From positions 1,054,001-1,118,000 of the forward strand of contig NZ_JAGGMZ010000001.1 in NCBI RefSeq assembly GCF_017875735.1: DNA of 64,000 bases, read 5' to 3'. This stretch comes from Arthrobacter sp. CAN_C5 (lineage in GTDB: Bacteria > Actinomycetota > Actinomycetes > Actinomycetales > Micrococcaceae). Made by a program: the position numbers and the translations under genes. Below the pieces are notes generated by a model. The model worked only from the letters and a program-made list of their open reading frames with translations, made no database searches and was not told where the DNA came from. The first letter of the stretch is position 1. Each line of letters begins with the position of its first letter. Below are positions 8,417 through 16,973 of this stretch, in pieces.

Positions 8417-9190
8417 ATGAGTTCAGCGCCGTCCTCCCCATCCGGGCAAGTCACCCCTCAGCAAGCCACCTCCTACGCCGCGGAATCCGGCGCCGTCACA
8501 GATACGGCCACCGGAGTGACGCCGCGGCTTCCCGATGATCCCCGGTACGCACGGTTCATCGTTGACCTGTTCGGGGTGATGGCCTACGGAGAATTGTCAG
8601 GGTTTGAGCGGCTGTCATCGGATGCCCGGTTCTCGCCCACGCTGCATGACCGTGCCACGCTGGGGCGTCTCGCCGTGATCGAGTTTGAGCATTTCGAGAT
8701 GGTCAGCGCCCACCTGGCCGCGCTGGGGGTGGACGTGGAAACCGCAATGACCCCGTTCCAGCCGTCCATTGACTCCTTCCACGAAAGGACCCGGCCGGGC
8801 GACTGGTATGAGTCACTGATGAAGGCCTATGTGATCGACGCGATCTCGGACGACTTCTACACAGCGCTCGCCGGACGGCTGGATGCGCCCACCCGGGAGC
8901 TGATCGGCAGGATCCAGTCCGCCGATGAACAGGGCCCGCTACTGCAGGAGCGACTGCAGGCCGCGCTCGCCAACGACCCACGGTTGGCGTCTCGGCTGGC
9001 ACTCTGGGGGCGACGTCTGGTGGGCGAGGCGCTTACCCAGGCGCAACGGATCGGGATCGAGCGGGCCTTTCTCGGTGCCTTGCTGTTCGCCGGCGCCGAG
9101 GAGGACCAGGAAAAGGAGACCCTCCTGCTCTTCTCTCAGCTGACCCGTAATCATTCCCGCCGGATGAGTGTTCTCGGGCTGACCGCCTAG
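8417..9190 (+). CDS. ferritin-like (MiaE-like) diiron-fold protein
   Basis: 257 residues from ATG 8417. After a ~35-residue flexible N-terminus, the chain is almost entirely helical. It has carboxylate/His motifs expected of a ferritin-like diiron site: GVMAYGELSGFERL, VIEFEHFEMV (an ExxH) and a later helix ERTRPGDWYESLMKAYVIDAI. Actinobacterial homologues are annotated as ferritin-like or tRNA-hydroxylase (MiaE)-like proteins. From memory, M. tuberculosis Rv3210c occupies the same position beside the rhlE helicase. Biochemical activity is not established and iron binding is an inference from the motifs. The start is supported by a leaderless-type -10 box. Confidence 0.75.
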   Translation: MSSAPSSPSGQVTPQQATSYAAESGAVTDTATGVTPRLPDDPRYARFIVDLFGVMAYGELSGFERLSSDARFSPTLHDRATLGRLAVIEFEHFEMVSAHLAALGVDVETAMTPFQPSIDSFHERTRPGDWYESLMKAYVIDAISDDFYTALAGRLDAPTRELIGRIQSADEQGPLLQERLQAALANDPRLASRLALWGRRLVGEALTQAQRIGIERAFLGALLFAGAEEDQEKETLLLFSQLTRNHSRRMSVLGLTA

Positions 9191-9504
9191 CTGTCTTGGG
9201 ACACCTAGGCTGGGGATTTCGCCGGCGTTGATGCTCGCCGCCAGCGGGGCGCAGGTCTTGGACCAGGATCTGCTCCGTATCCGGCCCGTCCTGCCCTTGA
9301 CGCCGAAGCTAACGACTAAACCTGACAAACTCTCTGCGCTGGCTCCGGGCGTCTCTCAGCAACATTTTGTTCGTCCTCTCCTTCTGGCCTGGCCCTACCT
9401 CGTCGGATAGGCAGACTCTCATCGTTCGAATATTCGTTCGAGAGGTTTGTCCACATAGCCCTTAGTTCCGCAGGAATGTCGGTGGGGTTTGGGACAATAG
9501 AGGT
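9191..9504. other. intergenic region upstream of the HNH gene
   Basis: 314 bp. The left ~230 bp holds no gene I can support; a 60-codon frame at 9228-9410 looks random. The right part holds the LexA-box-like palindrome and the promoter of the HNH gene. Confidence 0.5.
9426..9441 (+). promoter_or_regulatory. LexA (SOS) box-like operator
   Basis: TCGAATATTCGTTCGA matches the actinobacterial/Gram-positive LexA consensus TCGAAC-N4-GTTCGA at 11 of 12 defined positions (T for C at position 6). It lies 64 bp upstream of the HNH endonuclease ATG, a normal operator distance. DUF222/13E12 genes of mycobacteria are known DNA-damage-inducible LexA targets, which supports the call. Confidence 0.7.
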
Positions 9505-11160
9505 ATGGAAGGCAGGGCAGCTCCATCACCGAAACGGAAGGGAACCCCCTCCCGAGTGGTGGCTCCGCGGGGAGCCTCGGGTGCTTGTTCTTCTGGTGAA
9601 CCTGGCGGCGGCCGCTCCTCTGGTGCTGCTGACGGTGCTTCTTCCGCTGCGTCTGCCGGGGTTGGCCGTGAGCGTTCCACCCTAGCCCTGGCCGAAGCGC
9701 TGAACTCCCTGAAACCGGCGGTGGATGCGGCAGGGTTGATTGATCAGTTGCGGGAGTTGGAGGATCTGAAGTCGGCGATTGCTGGGGTACAAGCCCGGAT
9801 CACGGTTGCGATCGACGTCGCTGAACGCGACACCCAAACCCTCGCCGGGGTACCCGCCGCCGAACAGGGCAAAGGGGTGGGGGCGCAGGTCGCATTAGCC
9901 AGGCGTGAATCCCCGTCCCGCGGCAGCCGGCTCCTCGGCTTGGCGCGGGCGCTGGTCACGGAGATGCCCCACACACTGGCGGCCCTTCACACGGGTCAGC
10001 TCAATGAGTGGCGGGCGACCCTGTTGGTGAAAGAGACCGCGTGCCTCAGTAGTGTTGACCGTGCTGCCGTGGATGAAGAGCTATCAGCTGATACGGGTAG
10101 GTTCACCGGGTGTGGGGATAAGGCGGTCGTCGCCGCTGCGAAGGCAGCCGCGTACCGGCGGGATCCCCGGTCGGTGGTGAACCGGGCCGCCCACGCTGTG
10201 ACGGAGCGGTGTGTGAGTATCCGGCCGGCACCGGACACCATGGCCTATCTGACCGCGTTGCTTCCGGTGAAGGAAGCCGTCGCCACCTACGCCGTGTTGA
10301 CTCGTCACGCTGACACGGTCCGGGGTGCCGGTGACCCCAGGTCCCGGGGTCAGGTGATGGCCGATACCCTCGTCGAACGCGTCACCGGGGTCCCCGGGGG
10401 TATCAGCCGGGTCGAGTTGCAGCTCATCATGACCGACCGTGCCCTCTTCCAAGGCGACAGCGAACCAGCCAGGATCCCCGGCTACGGCATCGTCCCCTCC
10501 AGCTGGGCACGCAACCTCCTCAGCACAAAACCAACGACCAGCCCAGCAACCAGCCCAGCAAACAGCCAGGACGGAACGAAAAGTTCGACCGGGTCAGGGC
10601 CAGCTGGCGGCACTGTCACTGGTCCGAAAGGTCAAAGCCGGTCGGGGGAAGGAGGTTCGGCTTTCGACGTCTGGTTACGTCGCCTCTACACGGCCCCGAA
10701 AACCGGGGATTTGGTGGCGATGGATTCCACGGCCCGGCTCTTCACCAAAGCGCAACGCCGGTTTATTACTGCCCGGGATGACACCTGCCGGACCCCGTAC
10801 TGCGACGCCCCGATCCGCCACATCGACCACATCATCCCGTGGCATCGGGGCGGGCCGACATCGATCACGAACGGGGCAGGACTCTGCGAAGCATGCAACC
10901 ACACCAAAGAACACCCCGGCTGGGCTGTAGCCCCCGCACCCGGACCGAGACATCAGCTCAAAACCACCACCCCCACCGGCCACACCTACCACTCCACCGC
11001 ACCACCCCTACCCGGAACTGGAGCTGGAGCTGGAGCTGGCGCTGGAGCCGGCGCCGAGCCGGGGAGAGCCAAACCAGCTATTCGGCCCGAATCCGTCACA
11101 CTAGGTATCCGGCGCCGTCGGATACGGAAACGCGGAAGCCCTCAACCCGGAGCGGCTTGA
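9505..11160 (+). CDS. DUF222 / HNH endonuclease, 13E12 repeat family
   Basis: 551 residues from ATG 9505, which has a GACAAT -10-like hexamer six bases upstream. After a ~55-residue Ser/Gly-rich start comes a DUF222 domain (about 60-330: [45 protein letters not shown]). A Thr/Ser/Pro linker (about 345-385) follows, then an HNH nuclease at about 425-475 with two zinc CxxC pairs (CRTPYC, CEAC), the catalytic [12 protein letters not shown] and NHTKEH. The tail carries an Ala-Gly repeat. These genes occur in many copies in actinobacteria and are often treated as mobile or selfish elements. The natural substrate is unknown. It interrupts an otherwise conserved gene order, and the upstream operator suggests SOS induction. 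Confidence 0.88.
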   Translation: MEGRAAPSPKRKGTPSRVVAPRGASGACSSGEPGGGRSSGAADGASSAASAGVGRERSTLALAEALNSLKPAVDAAGLIDQLRELEDLKSAIAGVQARITVAIDVAERDTQTLAGVPAAEQGKGVGAQVALARRESPSRGSRLLGLARALVTEMPHTLAALHTGQLNEWRATLLVKETACLSSVDRAAVDEELSADTGRFTGCGDKAVVAAAKAAAYRRDPRSVVNRAAHAVTERCVSIRPAPDTMAYLTALLPVKEAVATYAVLTRHADTVRGAGDPRSRGQVMADTLVERVTGVPGGISRVELQLIMTDRALFQGDSEPARIPGYGIVPSSWARNLLSTKPTTSPATSPANSQDGTKSSTGSGPAGGTVTGPKGQSRSGEGGSAFDVWLRRLYTAPKTGDLVAMDSTARLFTKAQRRFITARDDTCRTPYCDAPIRHIDHIIPWHRGGPTSITNGAGLCEACNHTKEHPGWAVAPAPGPRHQLKTTTPTGHTYHSTAPPLPGTGAGAGAGAGAGAEPGRAKPAIRPESVTLGIRRRRIRKRGSPQPGAA

Positions 11161-11207
11161 GCACGCTGCGCCCCAAACCGGAGCGGCTTGAACCTGGTGC
11201 GTCCCAA
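11144..11207 (+). repeat. 31-bp imperfect tandem duplication across the HNH stop codon
   Basis: Two adjacent copies share ccggagcggcttga, then a c(g/t)g-type stretch ending in gcccaa or tcccaa. The first copy contains the last codons and stop of the HNH gene; the second lies just downstream. A weaker third partial copy (gtgcggcccaac) follows. Confidence 0.6.
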
Positions 11208-11354
11208 CACAGTGCGGCCCAACATCCCCGATACTGACAGAGTGCTTGCCGAGATCGCCTCGCCCAAAGGCACGATCAAAGCGGTGAACGAACGGCATGG
11301 GGATGACCATAGGGTGAAACTGGGTCGCAGGATTGCGGGAGGGGACTGTGAAAC

Positions 11355-12821
11355 CTACGTGCCGCAGAAGGTCCGGTAGGTTCCGAAGTCCTCAGGTGCG
11401 CCGGTAGCGTAGCGTTCCAGTCCGGGGCGGCTGTCAAAAGGCGCGGTGACCGCTTCCAGGAGGCGTCCGAGTGGCTCCAAATCGCCGTCCGTCGCCGCCG
11501 CGAGAGCTTCCTCCACCAGATGGTTGCGGGGGATATAGGCGGGATTGGTTCGCTCCATCGCTGTGGAATCCGGACCCAGAGCGAGCCAGCGGTTAAGCCA
11601 CTCATCCAGACCCTGCTGGTCGCCCTCAAACAGGGCGTGAACCGGCCCGGCGTCGCCCCGTGCCGCAGCCCCGAGGGACCTGAAGAAGGAGGTGTAGTCG
11701 GCGCGAGTGTCCTGCAGCAGGGCCAGGAGCTGATCCACCAGCGGCAGGACCACCGAATCATCATGGTCGGCGGCGAACCCCAGCTTGGACTTCATCCCGG
11801 CTGACCACGCTGCACCGTACTGATCACGGAACCGGCCGAGGGATTCTGTGGCCAGCGCGACGGCCTGCTCTTGGTCATCGTCCAGCAGGGGCAGCAACGC
11901 CTCGGCGAGCCTGGCCAGGTTCCATTCGGCAACCACCGGTTGGTTGGCGTAGGCGTAGCGACCGGCATCGTCAATTGAGCTGAACACTGCTCCGGGATCA
12001 AACCCGTCCATAAACGCGCACGGTCCGTAGTCAATCGATTCCCCGGAAATGGTCATGTTGTCCGTATTCATCACCCCGTGGACAAACCCGACGAGCATCC
12101 ATCGGGCCACGAGGGAAGCCTGGGCGGCCTGGACTGCCTCGAACAGGGCGAGATAGGGATGGGCGGCGGTCGCGGCCTCGGGATAGTGACGGCTGATCGC
12201 GTGATCGGCGAGGCGACGGAGGAGGTCGACGTCGCCCATCGTCTGGACGTACTGGAAGCTGCCTACCCGCAGATGGCTGGCCGCCACCCGGGCCAGCACG
12301 GCACCGGGCAGGAGCGTCTCCCTGCGGACGGATTGTCCGGTCGCCACCACGGCAAGGGATCGGGTCGTTGGAATACCGAGGGCGTGCATGGCCTCGCTGA
12401 CGATGTATTCACGGAGCATCGGTCCGACAGCGGCCAGCCCGTCGCCGCCGCGGGCGAAGGGCGTGCGCCCCGACCCCTTGAGGTGGAGGTCGTAGCAGTG
12501 GCCGCTGGGGTCAGTGAGTTCTCCGAGCAGGAGCGCCCGACCATCACCGAGACGAGGAGAGAACCCCCCGAATTGGTGCCCGGCGTAGCCCTGGGCCACC
12601 GGGGTTGCACCTTCGGGCACCTCGTTACCCGTCAGGAGCCCGAGGCCCCCGGGTGCGCGCAGTGCAGAGACGTCGAGCCCCAACTGCGTAGCGAGAGGTT
12701 CGTTCAGGACGAGCAACCGGGGTTCAGGCGTAGTCTCGGCCTGCCAGGGAACCGCCAACTCGGGCAGTTCCCGCACGAAGCGGTTGTCGAGTGAGAGTGC
12801 CAGCTCGGGTGTAACGCTCAT
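11355..12821 (-). CDS. selO: protein adenylyltransferase SelO (YdiU family)
   Basis: 488 residues, full family length, from ATG 12821. Pseudokinase-fold signatures are present: [48 protein letters not shown], then [28 protein letters not shown] with the inverted ATP-orientation and metal-binding Asn/Asp residues. SelO transfers AMP from ATP to Ser, Thr or Tyr of target proteins and is linked to redox stress. The protein ends YRTFCGT; this near-terminal Cys corresponds to the selenocysteine position of eukaryotic SelO. A TAGGCT -10 box six bases before the ATG points to a leaderless transcript. No adjacent partner is evident. Confidence 0.93.
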   Translation of the reverse strand: MSVTPELALSLDNRFVRELPELAVPWQAETTPEPRLLVLNEPLATQLGLDVSALRAPGGLGLLTGNEVPEGATPVAQGYAGHQFGGFSPRLGDGRALLLGELTDPSGHCYDLHLKGSGRTPFARGGDGLAAVGPMLREYIVSEAMHALGIPTTRSLAVVATGQSVRRETLLPGAVLARVAASHLRVGSFQYVQTMGDVDLLRRLADHAISRHYPEAATAAHPYLALFEAVQAAQASLVARWMLVGFVHGVMNTDNMTISGESIDYGPCAFMDGFDPGAVFSSIDDAGRYAYANQPVVAEWNLARLAEALLPLLDDDQEQAVALATESLGRFRDQYGAAWSAGMKSKLGFAADHDDSVVLPLVDQLLALLQDTRADYTSFFRSLGAAARGDAGPVHALFEGDQQGLDEWLNRWLALGPDSTAMERTNPAYIPRNHLVEEALAAATDGDLEPLGRLLEAVTAPFDSRPGLERYATGAPEDFGTYRTFCGT

Positions 12822-12827
12822 GGTGTG

Positions 12828-12833
12828 AGCCTA
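12828..12833 (-). promoter_or_regulatory. -10 box, probable leaderless start of selO
   Basis: TAGGCT on the minus strand, 6 nt before the ATG at 12821. Confidence 0.45.
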
Positions 12834-12872
12834 CAGGGCAAGGTCCGACGGCCGTGCGGGGCAACCCGGGCT

Positions 12873-13175
12873 CTAGTCATCGGACACTTTCCGGAGCGCT
12901 GCGGCCTCAGCTGCCTCCCGGTGCTGGCCGAGCCACCACGCGACGCCAATGGTGATCACGGCGGAGCAAAGGATCGGCAGCAGCCAGCTGAGCCAGAACA
13001 GATCCGGGTTGTAGCCGAGCCCGGTGAACTGCACGATCACCCAGGCCGCCAGTCCCGAGGCGAGGGCAACGACCGGTAGCAGCAACGTGTTGTAGTGCTG
13101 ATGGTGCCGGTTGGCGAACCGCACGGCAAGGCCGAGCACCAGCGTCACCAGGGTGACCGCCAGGAGCGTTACCAT
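12873..13175 (-). CDS. small membrane protein of unknown function
   Basis: 100 residues from ATG 13175. Three hydrophobic helices are visible: the N-terminal MVTLLAVTLVTLVLGLAV, a central LLLPVVALASGLAAWVIVQF and LFWLSWLLPILCSAVITIGVAWWL. They are followed by a short charged C-terminus (QHREAAEAAALRKVSDD). Such proteins occur beside DUF3107/TetR genes in Micrococcaceae, but I do not recognise a function. It sits 35 bp downstream of the DUF3107 gene, so the two could share a transcript. Codon use and hydrophobic periodicity support a real gene. Confidence 0.6.
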   Translation of the reverse strand: MVTLLAVTLVTLVLGLAVRFANRHHQHYNTLLLPVVALASGLAAWVIVQFTGLGYNPDLFWLSWLLPILCSAVITIGVAWWLGQHREAAEAAALRKVSDD

Positions 13176-13210
13176 GCCCGACCCCGCCTATGGTCCCTGT
13201 GGACCGTTCC

Positions 13211-13435
13211 CTAGAGGGCCCCGAAACCTACCCGACGCGACTCTTCGGCGCCGATTTCCACGTAGCCGAGAACGTTTGCCGGGACGATGACGTGGCGGCC
13301 CTTGCTGTCCGCCAGCCGGAGCTCAGCGCCGCCGTTCATCGCCTTCGCCACAATGTCCGCAACCTCGTCGGCGGTCTGTTCGGACTCGAGAACAATTTCC
13401 CGGTTGACGTTCTGGATACCAATCTTGATTTCCAT
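13211..13435 (-). CDS. DUF3107 protein (M. tuberculosis TB9.4-like)
   Basis: 74 residues from ATG 13435, chosen over an upstream frame start because an AGGAGG ribosome-binding site lies just before it (13441-13447) and homologues begin MEIKIGIQNVNREIV. The small protein has the family layout: the N-terminal strand pair, then SEQTADEVADIVAKAM, then LRLADSKGRHVIVPANVLGYVEIG. Function is unknown. From memory, the same DUF3107-TetR pairing is found in M. tuberculosis (Rv3208A-Rv3208). Here it follows the TetR gene by 62 bp on the same strand and is probably part of the same unit. Confidence 0.85.
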   Translation of the reverse strand: MEIKIGIQNVNREIVLESEQTADEVADIVAKAMNGGAELRLADSKGRHVIVPANVLGYVEIGAEESRRVGFGAL

Positions 13436-13497
13436 GGCGGTTCCTCCTGCTGTAGCGGTAAGTGGGTGGTTATTGCTTGCCCTCACTGGAACTTACT

Positions 13498-14118
13498 CTA
13501 GATTTCCTTGGGGAAGCGACTGATTCCGCGCCAAGCTAAACGGTAAATCAGCTCGCTTGCCGCATCGATGTCCATGCTGCCGTCTGTCTCAAGCCAGTAG
13601 CGCGCGCTGACCTGTGCCATCCCGGCCAGACCGTGCCCCAGCAGGGTCGCTTCCAGGTGGGACAGGCGGGTGTCCTCGGCGATCACGCCGGCGATCGCGT
13701 CGGCAAACCGGGCGTTGAACTCTTCGAGCCTGCCGCTGACATCAGGGTCGTTGAACAGATCGGATTCGAAGACCAGCCGGTGGGCCTGGCTGTCCTGGGC
13801 GATGAACTGGAAGTAGGCCCGCATCGTGGCGTGGACCCGGAGCTTGTTGTCGGTGGTGGACTGCAGAGCTTCTACCAGCAGTGCGGTCAGCTCGGCGAGG
13901 TGGCTCTCCAGCAACGCCAGGTATAGCTCCCGCTTCCCCGGAAAGTGCTGGTACAGCACCGGTTTGCTGACCTTCGCCACCTCTGCGATCTCGTCCATCG
14001 CCGCACCGTGATACCCGTTGGCGACGAACACTTCGTGGGCGGCGCTCAGCAGTTGGCGTCGTCGCTCATCCCGCGGTAGGCGCGTCGATTTGCCGCCTGT
14101 CGGTACTTCTGCGCTCAC
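13498..14118 (-). CDS. TetR-family transcriptional regulator
   Basis: 206 residues from a GTG at 14118. A longer frame upstream (to 14241) is Pro/Arg-rich and unlike the family, and would run over the presumed operator. The N-terminal helix-turn-helix is typical: RRQLLSAAHEVFVANGYHGA, MDEIAEVAKVSKPVLYQHFPGKRELY. The C-terminal ligand-binding half is helical (FESDLFNDPDVSGRLEEF, LAGMAQVSARYWLETDGSMD). From memory, it is at the position of M. tuberculosis Rv3208. It is divergent from moeZ, with a 14-bp palindrome between them that is the likely operator. The ligand is unknown. Confidence 0.88.
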   Translation of the reverse strand: MSAEVPTGGKSTRLPRDERRRQLLSAAHEVFVANGYHGAAMDEIAEVAKVSKPVLYQHFPGKRELYLALLESHLAELTALLVEALQSTTDNKLRVHATMRAYFQFIAQDSQAHRLVFESDLFNDPDVSGRLEEFNARFADAIAGVIAEDTRLSHLEATLLGHGLAGMAQVSARYWLETDGSMDIDAASELIYRLAWRGISRFPKEI

Positions 14119-14180
14119 AGTTCGTCTGGCTTTCGGTCGAGGTGCGTCCCGCGGTGGGGCCGGGGAGGGTAGCCTCCAGT

Positions 14181-14194
14181 TTACCCGCGGGTAA
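14181..14194. promoter_or_regulatory. palindrome, likely TetR operator
   Basis: TTACCCGCGGGTAA is a perfect 14-bp palindrome in the space between the TetR gene (start 14118) and moeZ (start 14249). Its size and symmetry fit a TetR-dimer site. Binding is inferred, not shown. Confidence 0.55.
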
Positions 14195-14236
14195 CCTCGT
14201 TGGTCGCGCGACTGGCCCCCGGGAGTTTGCCGGGCA

Positions 14237-14242
14237 TACATT
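14237..14242 (+). promoter_or_regulatory. -10 box, probable leaderless start of moeZ
   Basis: TACATT lies 6 nt before the ATG at 14249. Confidence 0.5.
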
Positions 14243-14248
14243 TAAGGC

Positions 14249-15445
14249 ATGAGCACAAACGGCCAGGCTCTGGCCCCCCTGGTCGACCCGGATGCCATGC
14301 TGACCAGGGAAGAGACCGAGCGCTATTCCCGCCACCTGATCATCCCCGAGTTCGGGATGACCGCGCAGCAGCGACTGAAGAACGCCCGGGTGCTGGTTAT
14401 CGGCGCCGGTGGCCTGGGCTCCCCAGCGCTGCTGTACCTCGCCGCCGCTGGGGTGGGGACCCTCGGGATTGTCGACGACGACGTCGTCGACCTTTCCAAC
14501 CTGCAACGCCAGATCATCCACGGGGTCTCGAACGTCGGTCAGTCGAAAGCGGAGTCGGCCGCACAGCGCATCGCCGAATTGAATCCGTTGGTCACCGTCG
14601 TCAAGCACGAGGTGCGGCTGGACAACAGCAACGCGGTGGACATCTTCTCCGGCTATGACCTGATCCTGGATGGCACCGACAACTTTGCCACCCGCTACCT
14701 GGTGAACGACGCCGCAGAGATCCTGGGAAAGCCCTATGTCTGGGGCTCCATTCTCCGGTTCGACGGTCAGGTGAGTGTGTTCTGGGCCAAACACGGGCCC
14801 AGCTACCGTGACCTGTACCCGGATGCGCCGCCGCCCGGATCCGTTCCGTCCTGCGCCGAGGGCGGGGTGCTCGGTGTCCTGTGCGCCCAGATCGGCTCGG
14901 TCATGGTCAATGAGGCAATCAAACTCATCACGGGCACGGGGGTTCCCCTGCTGGGCAGGGTGCTGATCTTCGATGCACTGGAGATGAGCTGGCGTGAGGT
15001 GCGGGTCCGCCGCGATCCCGACGCGGTGCCGGTCACCGAGTTGATGGACTACCAGGCGTTCTGTGGCCTGCCGGCCGACGGTGAGGCGGCCAGCAGTGCG
15101 GCGTCGGAGAACCCCATACCGTCGGTCAGCGTCGCCGAGCTGGAGCAGCTGTTGCGCGAGCGGGGGAGCGGGCAGCGTGACTTCGACCTGATCGACGTCA
15201 GGGAACCGGGCGAATACCACATTGTCCGTATCGACGGCGCTACCCTCATGCCCAAGAACTCGGTGCTCTCTGGCGAACTCACGGTCAGCGCGGACCGGGA
15301 CGTCTACGTGCACTGCAAGGCGGGTGGTCGATCGGCGGACGTAGTCCGGCACCTGCGGACCGAGGGACACTCGCGGGTCTACAACGTGGACGGCGGAATC
15401 CTGGAGTGGGTCAAACAGATAGAGCCGGAGAAGCCGGTCTACTAG
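14249..15445 (+). CDS. moeZ: adenylyltransferase/sulfurtransferase MoeZ (MoeB-rhodanese fusion)
   Basis: 398 residues. The N-terminal ThiF/MoeB/E1-like domain has the nucleotide loop VLVIGAGGLGSPAL, DLSNLQRQIIH and DGTDNFATRYLVND. The conserved Cys is in PSCAEGGVLG; the zinc CxxC pairs of MoeB are not evident. The C-terminal rhodanese domain (about 290-395) has FDLIDVREPGEYHI and the active-site loop VHCKAGGRS with catalytic Cys. Such fusions activate small sulfur-carrier proteins by adenylation and then thiocarboxylation, for molybdopterin, CysO-dependent cysteine or thiolated-tRNA pathways. From memory it corresponds to M. tuberculosis Rv3206c. It converges on hemA with a 13-bp gap. Confidence 0.93.
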   Translation: MSTNGQALAPLVDPDAMLTREETERYSRHLIIPEFGMTAQQRLKNARVLVIGAGGLGSPALLYLAAAGVGTLGIVDDDVVDLSNLQRQIIHGVSNVGQSKAESAAQRIAELNPLVTVVKHEVRLDNSNAVDIFSGYDLILDGTDNFATRYLVNDAAEILGKPYVWGSILRFDGQVSVFWAKHGPSYRDLYPDAPPPGSVPSCAEGGVLGVLCAQIGSVMVNEAIKLITGTGVPLLGRVLIFDALEMSWREVRVRRDPDAVPVTELMDYQAFCGLPADGEAASSAASENPIPSVSVAELEQLLRERGSGQRDFDLIDVREPGEYHIVRIDGATLMPKNSVLSGELTVSADRDVYVHCKAGGRSADVVRHLRTEGHSRVYNVDGGILEWVKQIEPEKPVY

Positions 15446-15458
15446 ATGGGGGGTGCGG

Positions 15459-16781
15459 TTATCCAGTGCCGGTGGCGGGTGGATCCTGCCGCACCGGGCA
15501 ACCGGCGTCGCCTGACTGGTCGGCCGGGGCATCCAGGTTGATGCCGTACAACGCTTCCAGCGCTGCGGCGTAATCCTGTTGGCGGCCGTCAGCGGCCAGT
15601 TCCCGGGCGCGGACCGTCGGCACGTGCAACAGTTGGCGGACCATCCGGCGCAGAGCGAACTCCACTTCCTCAGCGGCCGCCGTGCACCCGTGCTGGGCCC
15701 GGACCTTCTGCATCTCGGATTCCAGTACCTGCTGCGTGTGCTTCCGGAGCGCGACAATGGCGGTGTCCATTGCGCGTGAGTCCTGACGGTCCTGGAAGTT
15801 CTTTGCGGCGTCGATGACGAGGGTGCTTGCCTGGCCGAGGGCTGCTGCCTGCTCGCTGGGTGCCGCAGCCCGGACCGATTCGAGTGTGATCAGTTCAACG
15901 TTGTGCAGGGACCCGACGGCCGGGTCGAAATCATGGCTCAGCGCGAGGTCGACGATGATCAGGGGCTTGTCGACGCCGGCCCGCACCCGTTCGACGTCGT
16001 CGGCCCCAACCCGGTTGTCGCTGCCGCTGCAGCCCACCACGATGTCGGCGTCGGCCAGCGCGGCCGGAAGTGTTTCGGAGGTCAGCGCGACCCCGCCCCG
16101 GGTGGAGACGAAGGTTTCGGCGCGATCGGAGGAGGAGTAGACCGAGACGCTGGTGCAGCCTTTCTCCTTCAGCAGTGCCATGGTCGCACCGGCGTAGGCC
16201 CCGGTGCCGAACACCACCACTGACTTGTCAGTAAACTCGCGGGTCAGTGACAGGTCCGCCGCCAGCTCGAGGGCTACCGACACGATGGAGCGGCCCTGGC
16301 TACCCAGCGCTGTCTGCGCGCCGACGTCCTTCGCGGTGCGGGAAGCTTCCTGGAAGAGCTGAACCAGCGGTCCGCTGGTGGTCCCGTTAGCCTGGGATTC
16401 GATCAATGCCCGTCGCACCTGGCCGGCGATTTCCCGTTCCCCGACGACAGCAGAGTCAAGACCCGCCCCGACGGCGAAGAGGTGGCGGGCAACGTCCTCG
16501 CCCGTACGGGTAGTGAAGGCCGAGGAGACCCAGCTTTCGGGCAGGCCCGACAGTCCGCTGATGCGGGCGATGACGGTGGAGCGTGCAGCCTCCACATCAT
16601 CGGTGGACGGGGCATCGCAATAGATTTCGAGGCGGTTGCACGTGGCCAGGGTGACAGCGCCAGAGACCGCCGGGCCGTCAGCGAGCACAGCGGATGCGAC
16701 CTGGTCGGCGCCGACACTGAGTCGGGCGACGGTTTCCAGATCCACATCGGAATGGGTTGCAACCAAAGATAGTAAAACCAC
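15459..16781 (-). CDS. hemA: glutamyl-tRNA reductase
   Basis: 440 residues from GTG 16781; homologues begin [10 protein letters not shown], which fixes the start. The catalytic Cys lies in [11 protein letters not shown] (~residue 48). The NADPH-binding domain shows [21 protein letters not shown], and the dimerization helices are at the C-terminus. The enzyme reduces glutamyl-tRNA(Glu) to glutamate-1-semialdehyde, the first committed step of the C5 heme pathway. It is divergent from hemE and the rest of the pathway, 192 bp away. A TATGCT hexamer at 16791-16796 (minus strand) lies nine bases before the start and is the probable -10. This is usually the controlled step, often through protein stability. 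Confidence 0.95.
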   Translation of the reverse strand: MVLLSLVATHSDVDLETVARLSVGADQVASAVLADGPAVSGAVTLATCNRLEIYCDAPSTDDVEAARSTVIARISGLSGLPESWVSSAFTTRTGEDVARHLFAVGAGLDSAVVGEREIAGQVRRALIESQANGTTSGPLVQLFQEASRTAKDVGAQTALGSQGRSIVSVALELAADLSLTREFTDKSVVVFGTGAYAGATMALLKEKGCTSVSVYSSSDRAETFVSTRGGVALTSETLPAALADADIVVGCSGSDNRVGADDVERVRAGVDKPLIIVDLALSHDFDPAVGSLHNVELITLESVRAAAPSEQAAALGQASTLVIDAAKNFQDRQDSRAMDTAIVALRKHTQQVLESEMQKVRAQHGCTAAAEEVEFALRRMVRQLLHVPTVRARELAADGRQQDYAAALEALYGINLDAPADQSGDAGCPVRQDPPATGTG

Positions 16782-16973
16782 AGCCCCATCAGCATAGCGA
16801 AATCTGCTTCCTGCGCTTCAATAGGTATGCCTAAGTTCCCCGCCAATTCGGTGATCGTGGCGGGTGAGATTCACCACCCTCCATCGGCTGTGGCCAGCGG
16901 AGGCAGGCGGACCGCTCAACGTCGGCGACCGGTGGGTTAACCCAAACCGTCCGAACTTGGGCACAATCGAGAT
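16782..16973. promoter_or_regulatory. divergent hemA / hemE promoter region
   Basis: 192 bp carrying outward promoters. For hemE, CACAAT at 16962-16967 lies 6 nt before the ATG; for hemA, TATGCT at 16791-16796 on the minus strand. An imperfect inverted motif TAGG-N4-CCTA (16822-16833) lies between them but is too short for a DtxR/IdeR iron box. Confidence 0.5.

Noticed and set aside
9228..9410. 60-codon ORF upstream of the HNH gene
   Set aside because: No ribosome-binding site, no similarity, and composition of non-coding DNA.
14066..15757. 563-codon open frame antisense to moeZ and hemA
   Set aside because: It lies on the opposite strand of two well-supported genes, has Arg/Asp/Val-rich shadow composition and no family motif. 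Long antisense frames are common in high-GC DNA.
16822..16833. Iron box (DtxR/IdeR) between hemA and hemE
   Set aside because: TAGG-N4-CCTA is too short and has the wrong spacing for the 19-bp consensus.
16403..16846. Alternative frame starting [12 protein letters not shown] as a hemA leader peptide
   Set aside because: It overlaps hemA out of frame and has no ribosome-binding site or conserved feature that I can support.
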